11,557 nt of DNA, from assembly GCA_003132865.1 (NCBI GenBank), contig PKYZ01000274.1:5406-16962 (forward strand), read 5' to 3'. The translations under genes were made by a program, and so were the position numbers. The notes beneath the pieces were generated by a model. It worked only from the letters and a program-made list of their open reading frames with translations, did not search any database and was not told the DNA's origin. Positions 6,411 through 11,557 of this stretch are shown here, in pieces; within the stretch, counting starts at the first letter, position 1; every line of letters begins with the position of its first letter. The stretch comes from Bryobacterales bacterium (GTDB taxonomy: Bacteria; Acidobacteriota; Terriglobia; Bryobacterales; Bryobacteraceae).

Positions 6411-6448
6411 CAAAAAAAATAAAGGCCAGTCTTTGACCGACTGGCCTT
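6411..6448 (-). terminator. Rho-independent terminator for minus-strand transcription
   Basis: A perfect 10-bp stem (AAGGCCAGTC at 6422-6431 with GACTGGCCTT at 6439-6448) closes a 7-base loop. On the plus strand it is preceded by an A-rich run (6412-6423), so a minus-strand transcript reads stem then a U-run: a textbook intrinsic terminator pointing towards the island. It would stop minus-strand readthrough before the repeat region and island genes. No minus-strand gene lies immediately upstream; the nearest is the Fe-S carrier gene ending at 7123. Confidence 0.8.
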
Positions 6449-6479
6449 CATGTGGGCGATAAGGTCATGCGTGGGCGCT

Positions 6480-7023
6480 ATGCAACCTGTTGAATCTGGA
6501 CCGGTTTATCACCACGGCGGCAACCATGAAGCGATACACCGAATTCAAAAGTTTTCCAAAGTGATCGATGAAATCGCGTTTCAAACCAACATTCTGGCGT
6601 TGAATGCCGCGGTGGAAGCCGCGCGGGCCCGGCGAAGCGGGCATGGGCTTTGCGGTGGTGGCCGACGAGGTCCGCAACCTGGCACAACGCTGCGCCCAAG
6701 CCGCCAAGGATACGGAAGCCTTGATCGAGGAATCGATTACCCGGTCACGCGAAGGCAGCACGAAGCTGGATCAGGTCGCCGGCGCTATCGGGACCATCAC
6801 GGGGAGCGCGGCCCAGGTGAAAGGGTTGATCGATCAGGTTAGTAACGGCGGCCAGGAGCAGTCCCTGGGCATCGAGCAGATCTCGCGGGCGCTAGTCCAG
6901 ATCGAACAGGTGACCCAGAAAACGGCCGAAAACGCGCAGGAGAATGCGGCCGCCGGCAAGGCACTGACCGAGCAATCGGAAGCTTTGCAGGGAGTCGCGG
7001 AGAGGCTGTCCGCGCTGGTCTGA
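6480..7023 (+). pseudogene. Methyl-accepting chemotaxis protein signalling domain, truncated and frameshifted
   Basis: Reading from about 6540: KVIDEIAFQTNILALNAAVE, then AARA, and after a frame change GEAGMGFAVVADEVRNLAQR, then KDTEALIEESI and a long helical tail to TGA 7021-7023. This is the highly conserved tip of the MCP cytoplasmic hairpin, the part that binds CheA and CheW, plus the descending C-terminal helix with methylation-type Gln/Glu pairs. The frame breaks at 6627-6630: the expected gcc-ggc-gaa has one extra C (gccc-ggc-gaa). The ligand-sensing domain, membrane segments, HAMP and the ascending helix are all missing; homology begins near 6530. A frame does run back to an ATG at 6480, but its first 15-20 residues do not look like MCP. 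If the extra C were a sequencing error, the product would be a sensor-less cytoplasmic fragment of about 180 residues. Confidence 0.9.
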
Positions 7024-7026
7024 GTT

Positions 7027-7115
7027 AGCGCTCAGCGATCAGCTTTCGGACAGCGGTGCCGGCGCCCGGCGGTCGGGGTTTGACGCTGAACGCTGAAAGC
7101 TGAGCGCTGATAGCT
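7027..7115. repeat. Imperfect inverted repeat between converging genes
   Basis: Left arm 7027-7047 and right arm 7095-7115 are complementary at 18 of 21 positions (arms built on AGCGCTCAGC / GCTGAGCGCT). The 47-base loop includes a second GC-rich stretch near 7055-7073. It sits 3 bases after the MCP remnant stop and 7 bases before the end of the Fe-S carrier gene, where a bidirectional terminator or intergenic repeat element is expected. The arms are made of short repeated GCTGA-type units, like other intergenic repeats in this window. Confidence 0.6.
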
Positions 7116-7122
7116 TGCCTTC

Positions 7123-7446
7123 CTACACGCTAAACGAACTGCCGCAGCCGCACGTGGACTTTACTTGCGGATTGCTGAACTTGAACCCGGAGCCTTCCAG
7201 GGTCTCCACGAAGTCCACTTCGGCCCCGTCCAAGTACAGCAGGCTGGCCTGGTCGACGAAAACCTTCAGGCCGCTGAAGCTGTAGGTCTTGTCCAGCATG
7301 TTGGGCTGGTTCTCGAAAGCCATCGAATAGCTGAAGCCCGAGCATCCCCCGCCCACCACTGCGATGCGCAGTCCGGCCGGCTTCGGCTCTTGCGAATCCA
7401 AAATCTCCCGCACCTTGCCGATTGCTTTTTCCGTCAATTGCACCAT
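7123..7446 (-). CDS. A-type iron-sulfur cluster carrier (HesB/IscA/ErpA family)
   Basis: 107 residues from the ATG at 7444-7446, the usual family length. It carries iron or assembled [2Fe-2S]/[4Fe-4S] clusters from the scaffold to apo-proteins in the cytoplasm. The three ligand cysteines are present: one in VVGGGCSGFSYSM and two in the C-terminal STCGCGSSFSV. The start MVQLTEKAIGKVREIL is typical, and a purine-rich GGGAGGAG (complement of about 7458-7465) lies upstream; starts further upstream add residues without family match. Its promoter is predicted at 7491-7518. I cannot separate IscA, SufA and ErpA from sequence alone, and no isc/suf neighbours are visible. It is divergently arranged with the sigma-factor gene. 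Confidence 0.95.
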   Translation of the reverse strand: MVQLTEKAIGKVREILDSQEPKPAGLRIAVVGGGCSGFSYSMAFENQPNMLDKTYSFSGLKVFVDQASLLYLDGAEVDFVETLEGSGFKFSNPQVKSTCGCGSSFSV

Positions 7447-7490
7447 TGAAGTCTTAACTCCTCCCTGAGAACTTGTCCCGCGCCTGCCAT

Positions 7491-7518
7491 TATACCCGAG
7501 CCAGACCTGGACAGCCAA
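7491..7518 (-). promoter_or_regulatory. Sigma-70-type promoter for the Fe-S carrier gene
   Basis: On the minus strand TATAAT (complement of 7491-7496) matches the -10 consensus exactly. TTGGCT (complement of 7513-7518) matches the -35 in four of six positions, with a 16-base spacer. Transcription would begin near 7484, giving a leader of about 38 bases that contains the GGGAGGAG ribosome site. Confidence 0.6.
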
Positions 7519-7590
7519 CTAAATGGATGCCCCCAAAGCGCTTAAGTTGCGGGAATCTGCTATTTTTGGGGTGGGAAGTTGAAACCGCGG

Positions 7591-8283
7591 ATGAGCGGTC
7601 CGCGTCGGAATCGGTGTATGGGAACACTGAGCGGCGCGTTACCACTCCCCGCCTTCGGTACCGGGATTGCGACGAAAACCAGAGTGGATTACCTGAACAC
7701 CCAGGAAGGCGCATTGGTCCGCCGCGCGCAGTCGGGCGAGGAGGCGGCTTTCCGCGAAATCGTGGAAAAGTACCAGTCCAAAGTGTTCTCCATCATTCAC
7801 GGCATCGTGCGCCAGCGCAACGACGTGGAAGATATTGCGCAGCAAGTGTTTGCAAAGGTTTACGTGTCCATCAGGAATTTCGATTTCCGGAGTTCCCTGA
7901 TCACCTGGATCTATAAGATCACCGTGAACGAGTGCTTCGACTACTTGCGCAAGAAGAAGGTGCGCAAGCTGGTATACGAAAGCGATTTGAGCGAAGACGA
8001 AGTGCGCCGCGTGGAGAACGCCGATCCCGCGATTGATCGCCAGCCGGCTGCGGACCTGAATCTGGCGCGCCGGGATTACGTCCTGAAACTCCTCAGCCGG
8101 GTATCGGAAGAGGAACGCATGTTGTTGATGCTGAAGGAGGTTGAGGGGTATTCGGTGGATGAGTTGGCGTCCATGACGGGCATGAACGAAAACACCATTA
8201 AGGTGAAATTGTTCCGAGCACGGCAGAAACTGGTGAAGGCGGCGCAGCGTCTGGATAGATCTCCCGGCTTGGTGGCCGGTTGA
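7591..8283 (+). CDS. ECF-type RNA polymerase sigma factor (sigma-70 family, RpoE-like)
   Basis: A two-domain sigma factor that redirects RNA polymerase to stress promoters. Region 2 is clear: ALVRRAQSGEEAAFREIVEK, then DVEDIAQQVFAKVYVSIRNF (core-binding 2.2) and SLITWIYKITVNECFDYLRK (DNA melting and -10 recognition). After a linker, region 4 reads SEEERMLLMLKEVEGYSVDE, then MNENTIKVKLFRARQKL, the helix-turn-helix for the -35. The start is uncertain: TTG 7579, ATG 7591, ATG 7618 and GTG 7684 are all in frame, and homology really begins at DYLNTQEGALVRRAQ, just after the GTG. I list ATG 7591 (230 residues) as a compromise; GTG 7684 gives about 199 residues, closer to the family norm. The anti-sigma gene follows 148 bases downstream, the usual ECF arrangement, so activity is probably controlled by sequestration at the membrane. 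Confidence 0.92.
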   Translation: MSGPRRNRCMGTLSGALPLPAFGTGIATKTRVDYLNTQEGALVRRAQSGEEAAFREIVEKYQSKVFSIIHGIVRQRNDVEDIAQQVFAKVYVSIRNFDFRSSLITWIYKITVNECFDYLRKKKVRKLVYESDLSEDEVRRVENADPAIDRQPAADLNLARRDYVLKLLSRVSEEERMLLMLKEVEGYSVDELASMTGMNENTIKVKLFRARQKLVKAAQRLDRSPGLVAG

Positions 8284-8294
8284 GGGGCGATTGA

Positions 8295-8318
8295 GCGGAT
8301 GCAACCGGGTTGCTCCGC
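8295..8318 (+). other. Hairpin between sigma and anti-sigma genes
   Basis: GCGGA (8295-8299) pairs with TCCGC (8314-8318), and GCAAC (8301-8305) with GTTGC (8309-8313). This gives a 10-bp stem with one bulged T and a CGG loop, 12 bases after the sigma-factor stop. There is no T-run, so it is not a standard terminator. It could attenuate readthrough or stabilise the upstream message and so set the sigma to anti-sigma ratio. Confidence 0.35.
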
Positions 8319-8431
8319 CGGGACGAGTTGAACCCTGAAAGAGGGTAGTTGGATCCCCAGAAGCGGGCAGGGCACGAAAAGACTCGCGGGGGGAAGAGTT
8401 GAGAAGTTTAGTTTTGTAAGGGAAGAAGGCT

Positions 8432-8875
8432 ATGCACGCGGTAATCGTTAATGATCTTGAGCAGTACTTGAGCGGTCGTCTGCCGCCTTCGGCTCTCGAC
8501 CGCTTCCAAGCCCACCTGGCAACCTGCGGCAAGTGCCGCCGGGAAGTTGACGAGATTCAGGAGTCCATCAGGCTACTTGCCTCGCTGAAGCCTGCCGGGG
8601 CTGTTGACCCTCCTCCGAGTTTCGTGGCGCAAGTCATGCAAACCGTCGCGGAACGGCTGGCGCCGTCCTTCTGGAGTGCTTTCGGGGATTTCGCGTTTGG
8701 GCGTCGCGTGGTGTTCGCTTCCTTGCTGACCCTGGCGGTGCTGGGCACTATCCTGGTGTCTCGCGAAGAAGCATACGCGCCCAATCCGACCACCCCTGAG
8801 GCGGTGATGGCCAACGCCGCGGGCTCTCCGAACGCCGACCAGATGCTGGCGACGCTGGCAAGCTATGAGCCATAA
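8432..8875 (+). CDS. Membrane-bound zinc-binding (ZAS) anti-sigma factor
   Basis: 147 residues. The N-terminus holds the ZAS/zf-HC2 motif H-x3-C-x2-C (H28, C32, C35 in HLATCGKCRREV). H2 lies 26 residues before H28, the spacing of the fourth zinc ligand in RsrA-type proteins, so all four ligands are available. The domain would clamp the sigma factor and release it on a signal. A single membrane segment at about 93-110 (VVFASLLTLAVLGTILVS), preceded by Arg-Arg, puts the C-terminal 37 residues outside the cytoplasm, where a stress signal or protease could act. AAGGGAAGAAGG precedes the ATG. The stop overlaps the next gene by 11 bases, suggesting coupled translation. It is the cognate partner of the ECF factor upstream. 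Confidence 0.88.
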   Translation: MHAVIVNDLEQYLSGRLPPSALDRFQAHLATCGKCRREVDEIQESIRLLASLKPAGAVDPPPSFVAQVMQTVAERLAPSFWSAFGDFAFGRRVVFASLLTLAVLGTILVSREEAYAPNPTTPEAVMANAAGSPNADQMLATLASYEP

Positions 8876-9239
8876 TCTGCTCGCGAAGCCCACCCAGATC
8901 CAATTCTGGGAGTCTCCCAAGTTCGCCGGCGCAGGCGTGTTGCTGTTGGTGTTCCTGTGCGGGGCCGTGGCCGGAGCCGTGGCCATGAACCTGGGCGCAC
9001 ACACCATGCTGCATCCACATCCTTTTTGGGACAACAGCGCCAAAACCGAATACCTGAAGAGTGTGAGCAGGCAGCTCGATCTGACTCCCGATCAAGCGGC
9101 CCAGATGTCCAGCATCCTGGACGATTTCGCGAAATACTATCAAACCGTCTTGTCGGACGGCAAAGCCCGTATTTTTAACATCTTGACCGGCGAGCAAAAG
9201 CGCAAGTTCGAGAAAATGCTGAAAGAACGCCCGCAGTAG
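8865..9239 (+). CDS. Membrane-anchored Spy/CpxP-like (LTxxQ) periplasmic protein
   Basis: 124 residues starting inside the end of the anti-sigma gene (11-base overlap). One membrane segment at about 21-44 (AGAGVLLLVFLCGAVAGAVA) anchors a helical periplasmic domain. The domain has two LTxxQ-type repeats, LDLTPDQAAQMSSILDDF (71-88) and NILTGEQKRKFEKML (105-119), the hallmark of the CpxP/Spy/CnrX-like group of envelope-stress chaperones and metal sensors. A His-rich stretch, HTMLHPHPF (46-54), just outside the membrane could bind metal. The overlap with an anti-sigma factor suggests it senses envelope damage or metal and signals to the ZAS protein, as CnrX does with CnrY/CnrH; this is inference. 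No signal cleavage site is evident, so it probably stays membrane-bound. Confidence 0.75.
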   Translation: MSHNLLAKPTQIQFWESPKFAGAGVLLLVFLCGAVAGAVAMNLGAHTMLHPHPFWDNSAKTEYLKSVSRQLDLTPDQAAQMSSILDDFAKYYQTVLSDGKARIFNILTGEQKRKFEKMLKERPQ

Positions 9240-9274
9240 TTGATCCGGCCTGCCTACGCGCGGCACCCCGCTCC

Positions 9275-9305
9275 TTGACAGCCGGTTGCTCCGCGGCGCA
9301 ATATT
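9275..9305 (+). promoter_or_regulatory. Possible promoter for the two exported-protein genes
   Basis: A perfect TTGACA (9275-9280) is followed after 18-19 bases by the AT-rich CAATATT (9299-9305), ending 5-6 bases before the ATG at 9311. The -10 is weak (four of six at best) and the spacer long. Transcription would start at or near the ATG, giving a leaderless message, which fits the absence of a ribosome site there. Confidence 0.3.
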
Positions 9306-9310
9306 CCTCT

Positions 9311-9823
9311 ATGCACACTTTGCAGTCATCTCTGGCAGGCGCCGCGCTCGTCTGCCTCGCGGCCTGGACCGCGTGTACCCCCGCCGTGCCGCCCGAGGCC
9401 CAGCTTCATCGCATGGGAGAGCGCGTGACCGTCGGTTCTCTCGTCTATAACGTTTTTGAAGATCAGTGGAAAGCCCAACTGGGGCAGGGCTCCGGCACCC
9501 GCGTGCCGAAAGACCGCTTTTTCCTGATCCGCCTGAGCGTGGTCAATGGCGGTTCCACCGACCTCATGGTTCCCGCGCTGACCCTGGTGGACGATGCCGG
9601 CCAGACCTCCCAGGAGCTCCCTGACGGCGACCAAGTCCCCGAGTGGACCGGTTACCTGCGGCGGGTGAAGCCGGCCGAAACACTACAGGGCAACGTGGTC
9701 TTCGACGTCCCGCCCAAACACTATCGCTTGCGGGTAACCGATGAGACCAGCCAGAAGAGCCGCGATATCGATATCCCGCTCCACTTCGCATCGGAAACCC
9801 CCGACATGCCGACGCAGCAATGA
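9311..9823 (+). CDS. DUF4352-like exported protein, probable lipoprotein
   Basis: 170 residues from ATG 9311; the TTG at 9275 is rejected because it lies within a promoter-like TTGACA and the extra residues spoil the signal peptide. Residues 1-22 (MHTLQSSLAGAALVCLAAWT) form a hydrophobic export signal ending in A-C, so C22 may be lipidated, although Trp at -3 is a poor lipobox. The mature part follows the DUF4352 pattern: GERVTVGSLVYNVFEDQW, then KDRFFLIRLSVVNGGSTDLM, TLVDDAGQTSQELPDGDQVP and LQGNVVFDVPPKHYRLRV. This is an immunoglobulin-like beta sandwich found in many surface proteins, with no known enzyme activity. The stop overlaps the next ATG by four bases (ATGA at 9820), so the two exported proteins are translated together. 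Confidence 0.8.
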   Translation: MHTLQSSLAGAALVCLAAWTACTPAVPPEAQLHRMGERVTVGSLVYNVFEDQWKAQLGQGSGTRVPKDRFFLIRLSVVNGGSTDLMVPALTLVDDAGQTSQELPDGDQVPEWTGYLRRVKPAETLQGNVVFDVPPKHYRLRVTDETSQKSRDIDIPLHFASETPDMPTQQ

Positions 9824-10767
9824 ATATGCTTACTCACCTCACCCCGCTTCACAGCAAGGTGCTGGGTCCTGGGTCCTGGGTTCTGGCCAACGCAGCACAA
9901 ACGGTCCGAAGAGTTTGCCAGCACCCAGCACCCAGCACCCAGCACCCGCTTCTAGTCCTCCTGCTAGCCGGCTCCCTGTTAGCAGCTACGGCGCCCTTGG
10001 CCGTCGTCCGGCCCACCGTCTCCGATCGCGACGGTGGCGTTGCCGTGCCCAGCAGTTTTGTGCACGATCCGGGCGAAACCATGTTCTTCAGCTTCCAAGT
10101 GGATGGCTTTGCGGCCTCGTCCGCCGACCGGGTCCACCTCAGCTACAAGCTGGACGCCTTCGATTCGCACGGCGTGCGCATCATGGAGCCGGCCGCAGCG
10201 GAGATCGAAGAGACTCTCGCCCCGGAAGACAAGAACTGGAAGCCCACTGTCCGCCAGGAAATCGTGATCCCGCCCCTGGCGGATTCGGGCAACTACAAAA
10301 TCGCCATTTCCGTGACCGACCTGATCGCCAAGGCCACGGCCACCAAAGAGGTTCCCTTCGAAGTCCGCGGGCGCCGCGTGGACCCCAGCGACACGCTGGT
10401 GATTCGCAATATCCACTTCTACCGCGGAGAGGAGGACCGGGAAGCTCTGTCGAAGGCCGGTTACCGGCCCGGCGACGCGGTCTGGGCGCGCTTCGATATC
10501 ATCGGTTACAAGTATGGGGATGGCAACGCCATCGACGTCAGCTACGATGTATCGGTGCTATCGCCCAGCGGGAAGGTGCTTTACACCCAATCGCAGGCGG
10601 GCGCCGATCGCAGCCAGTCGTTCTATCCCAAGCGCTACGTGCCCGCCGTTTTTAGCCTGGCCACCAAGCACGACACACATCCCGGCGAGTACACCGTGTC
10701 GATCACCGCACATGACGGGGTGGGCAACCAGACCTGCGAGGCCCGCCAGAGTTTTACAATCGAATAA
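9820..10767 (+). CDS. Exported beta-sandwich protein with a repeat-encoded N-terminus
   Basis: 315 residues. ATG 9820 overlaps the upstream stop (ATGA); a second in-frame ATG lies at 9826. The hydrophobic export segment (about 44-60, LLVLLLAGSLLAATAPLAV) comes unusually late, after about 43 residues of which 14-43 are encoded by an inverted repeat (9858-9946). No in-frame start lies between the repeat and the hydrophobic core, so translation must run through it. The mature region looks like two or more Ig-like beta domains: about 65-185 (FVHDPGETMFFSFQVDGF; NYKIAISVTDLIAKATATKE) and 195-315 (LVIRNIHFYRGEED; GEYTVSITAHDGVGNQTCEA). No catalytic motif or named family is recognised. It probably acts outside the cytoplasmic membrane together with the upstream DUF4352-like protein. 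Confidence 0.78.
   Translation: MNMLTHLTPLHSKVLGPGSWVLANAAQTVRRVCQHPAPSTQHPLLVLLLAGSLLAATAPLAVVRPTVSDRDGGVAVPSSFVHDPGETMFFSFQVDGFAASSADRVHLSYKLDAFDSHGVRIMEPAAAEIEETLAPEDKNWKPTVRQEIVIPPLADSGNYKIAISVTDLIAKATATKEVPFEVRGRRVDPSDTLVIRNIHFYRGEEDREALSKAGYRPGDAVWARFDIIGYKYGDGNAIDVSYDVSVLSPSGKVLYTQSQAGADRSQSFYPKRYVPAVFSLATKHDTHPGEYTVSITAHDGVGNQTCEARQSFTIE
9858..9946. repeat. Inverted repeat of 7-bp tandem units inside a coding region
   Basis: Left arm 9858-9887 and right arm 9917-9946 are 30 bases each and complementary at 27 positions, separated by 29 bases. The right arm is four copies of CAGCACC. The left arm is the degenerate complement (GGTGCTG, GGTCCTG, GGTCCTG, GGTTCTG). Its make-up is that of an intergenic repeat, yet it lies in frame in the exported-protein gene and encodes a Gly/Pro/Ser/His-rich spacer before the signal core. 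Confidence 0.85.
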
Positions 10768-10791
10768 TCGCACCGGTCGTCGAATATAATC

Positions 10792-11557
10792 ATGCCAAAC
10801 AGTCTTGTTCTGGGCCTTCGCCCGATCTCTATCGAAGATGTGGAAGATGTAGCCCGCCGCGAGGCGCGCGTTGAGTTTGCCGAGCCGGCGCGATCCCGTA
10901 TCCGGCAAGGCCGCGTGAAATTGGAGGAGCGCCTGGCCGCGGGCGACCGGATCTACGGCGTCAATACCGGCGTGGGCGGCAACATCAAATTCGCGCTCGA
11001 TGCCGAACAGACCGAACGCTTCCAGCACAACCTGATGAATCATCTCTCCTGCGGCACCGGCGCGCCCTTGCCGCGGGACGTGGTGCGGGCGGCCATGCTG
11101 CTGCGCCTGGCCACGTTTTCCCGAGGCTCTTCCGCCGTGCGCTGGGACCTGGTTTCGGCGCTGGAGGAGTTGCTGAATCACGGCATCGTCCCGGTGGTCC
11201 CGCGCTATGGATCGGTCGGCGCCAGCGGCGACCTCATGCCTTCCGCCTACATCGCGCGCACGCTGTTGGGCATGGGCCTGGCCGATTACCAGGGCCGCCG
11301 CATGCCGGCAGACGAGGCGTTGCGGGCCGCCGGTCTCGCCACCATTCGCTTCGCCCCCAAGGAAGGCTTGGCGCTGATCAACGGCACCACTGCGATGACC
11401 GCTTTCGCCGCGCTCATCTGGGTGGACGCGTGGCGCGTGCTGCGCGCTCTGCTCGGCGCGGTGGCGCTGTCCATCGAGGCGCTCCAGGCGCCCTCCGAGC
11501 CCTATCGGCCCTGGGTTCACGAGAGCAAGGGCCATCCGGGCCAGATCGCCGTGGCGG
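10792..11557 (+). CDS. MIO-dependent aromatic amino-acid ammonia-lyase (HAL/PAL/TAL family), 3' end outside window
   Basis: The first 255 of an expected 500-550 residues; the frame is open to the right edge. These enzymes remove ammonia from His, Phe or Tyr through the 4-methylideneimidazol-5-one group formed from Ala-Ser-Gly. Visible are the catalytic Tyr loop IYGVNTGVGGN (Y55), the MIO triad A144-S145-G146 in GSVGASGDLMPSAYIA, and EGLALINGTTAMTAF (N197). At the substrate-selectivity site the sequence is NHLSCGTG (H84-L85). From memory, His-Leu is the tyrosine ammonia-lyase pair, Phe-Leu that of phenylalanine lyases and Ser-His that of histidine lyases. I therefore favour a Tyr (or dihydroxyphenylalanine) lyase or aminomutase over histidine degradation, and hutU/hutI are not in view. 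ATG 10792 follows the upstream stop by 24 bases; no clear ribosome site is present. Confidence 0.9.
   Translation, partial: MPNSLVLGLRPISIEDVEDVARREARVEFAEPARSRIRQGRVKLEERLAAGDRIYGVNTGVGGNIKFALDAEQTERFQHNLMNHLSCGTGAPLPRDVVRAAMLLRLATFSRGSSAVRWDLVSALEELLNHGIVPVVPRYGSVGASGDLMPSAYIARTLLGMGLADYQGRRMPADEALRAAGLATIRFAPKEGLALINGTTAMTAFAALIWVDAWRVLRALLGAVALSIEALQAPSEPYRPWVHESKGHPGQIAVA

Noticed and set aside
6085..6462. Several 60-125-residue open frames on both strands
   Set aside because: They come from the low-complexity repeat region; the composition is Trp/Val/Gly or Arg/Pro/Thr, with no start signals or family matches.
7639..8532. 297-residue minus-strand open frame opposite the sigma factor
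   Set aside because: Antisense to clear sigma-70 regions 2 and 4; no independent signature.
9917..9946. Tandem CAGCACC units considered as a CRISPR or minisatellite
   Set aside because: Units are 7 bases with no spacers, and the array is one arm of an inverted repeat; not CRISPR.
10785..10790. Perfect TATAAT one base before the ammonia-lyase ATG
   Set aside because: A promoter there would start transcription inside the gene, no -35 lies at the right distance, and no alternative downstream start fits the family; probably chance in an AT-rich gap.
10558..11535. 325-residue minus-strand open frame opposite the ammonia-lyase
   Set aside because: Antisense to the MIO motif and other conserved lyase residues; His/Ala/Gly/Arg-rich shadow.

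Overview
The window is GC-rich bacterial DNA that looks like an Acidobacteriota chromosome, possibly Solibacter/Bryobacter-like. That assignment is tentative. It rests on the flavour of the proteins (a DUF6883/DUF4926 pair, an ECF sigma/anti-sigma module) and on intergenic inverted repeats built from short tandem units. It contains the 3' end of smc at the left edge, a roughly 5.8 kb accessory zone full of broken genes, and an ordered, apparently intact housekeeping and regulatory block on the right that runs off the edge inside an aromatic amino-acid ammonia-lyase gene.

Left part (1-2949): the C-terminal coiled coil and ATPase head of SMC, a double-hairpin REP-like element just after its stop, then a truncated DUF6883 remnant and an intact small DUF4926 gene. 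These are followed by a VapB/VagC-type antitoxin with no normal start codon, overlapping by ATGA a VapC PIN toxin that is dead (in-frame TAG plus an internal deletion). A conserved hypothetical gene with a Cys-x4-Cys-x-Cys motif closes this part.

Middle (2991-7023): a minus-strand remnant of a Cys/Met-metabolism PLP enzyme with a frameshift, then an AT-richer island of three same-strand genes for uncharacterised membrane-anchored proteins (6104 to 3603, minus strand). Their upstream region is C-rich on the transcribed strand and full of degenerate repeats, and a minus-strand intrinsic terminator lies beyond it. A frameshifted, sensor-less chemoreceptor signalling domain follows. The island therefore sits between two truncated genes. 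It is the best candidate here for an undescribed system: three proteins, each with one or more predicted membrane segments and, in two of them, a beta-rich central region, with no recognisable enzyme.

Right part (7027-11557): an A-type Fe-S carrier gene (minus) diverges from an ECF sigma factor gene (plus). The sigma gene is followed by a zinc-binding (ZAS) membrane anti-sigma factor and an overlapping gene for a membrane-anchored Spy/CpxP-like protein, which together suggest an envelope-stress circuit. Next come two translationally coupled genes for exported proteins: a DUF4352-type protein and a beta-sandwich protein whose N-terminus is encoded by a 7-bp-periodic inverted repeat. The window ends in a MIO-dependent ammonia-lyase with a His-Leu selectivity motif resembling tyrosine ammonia-lyases.
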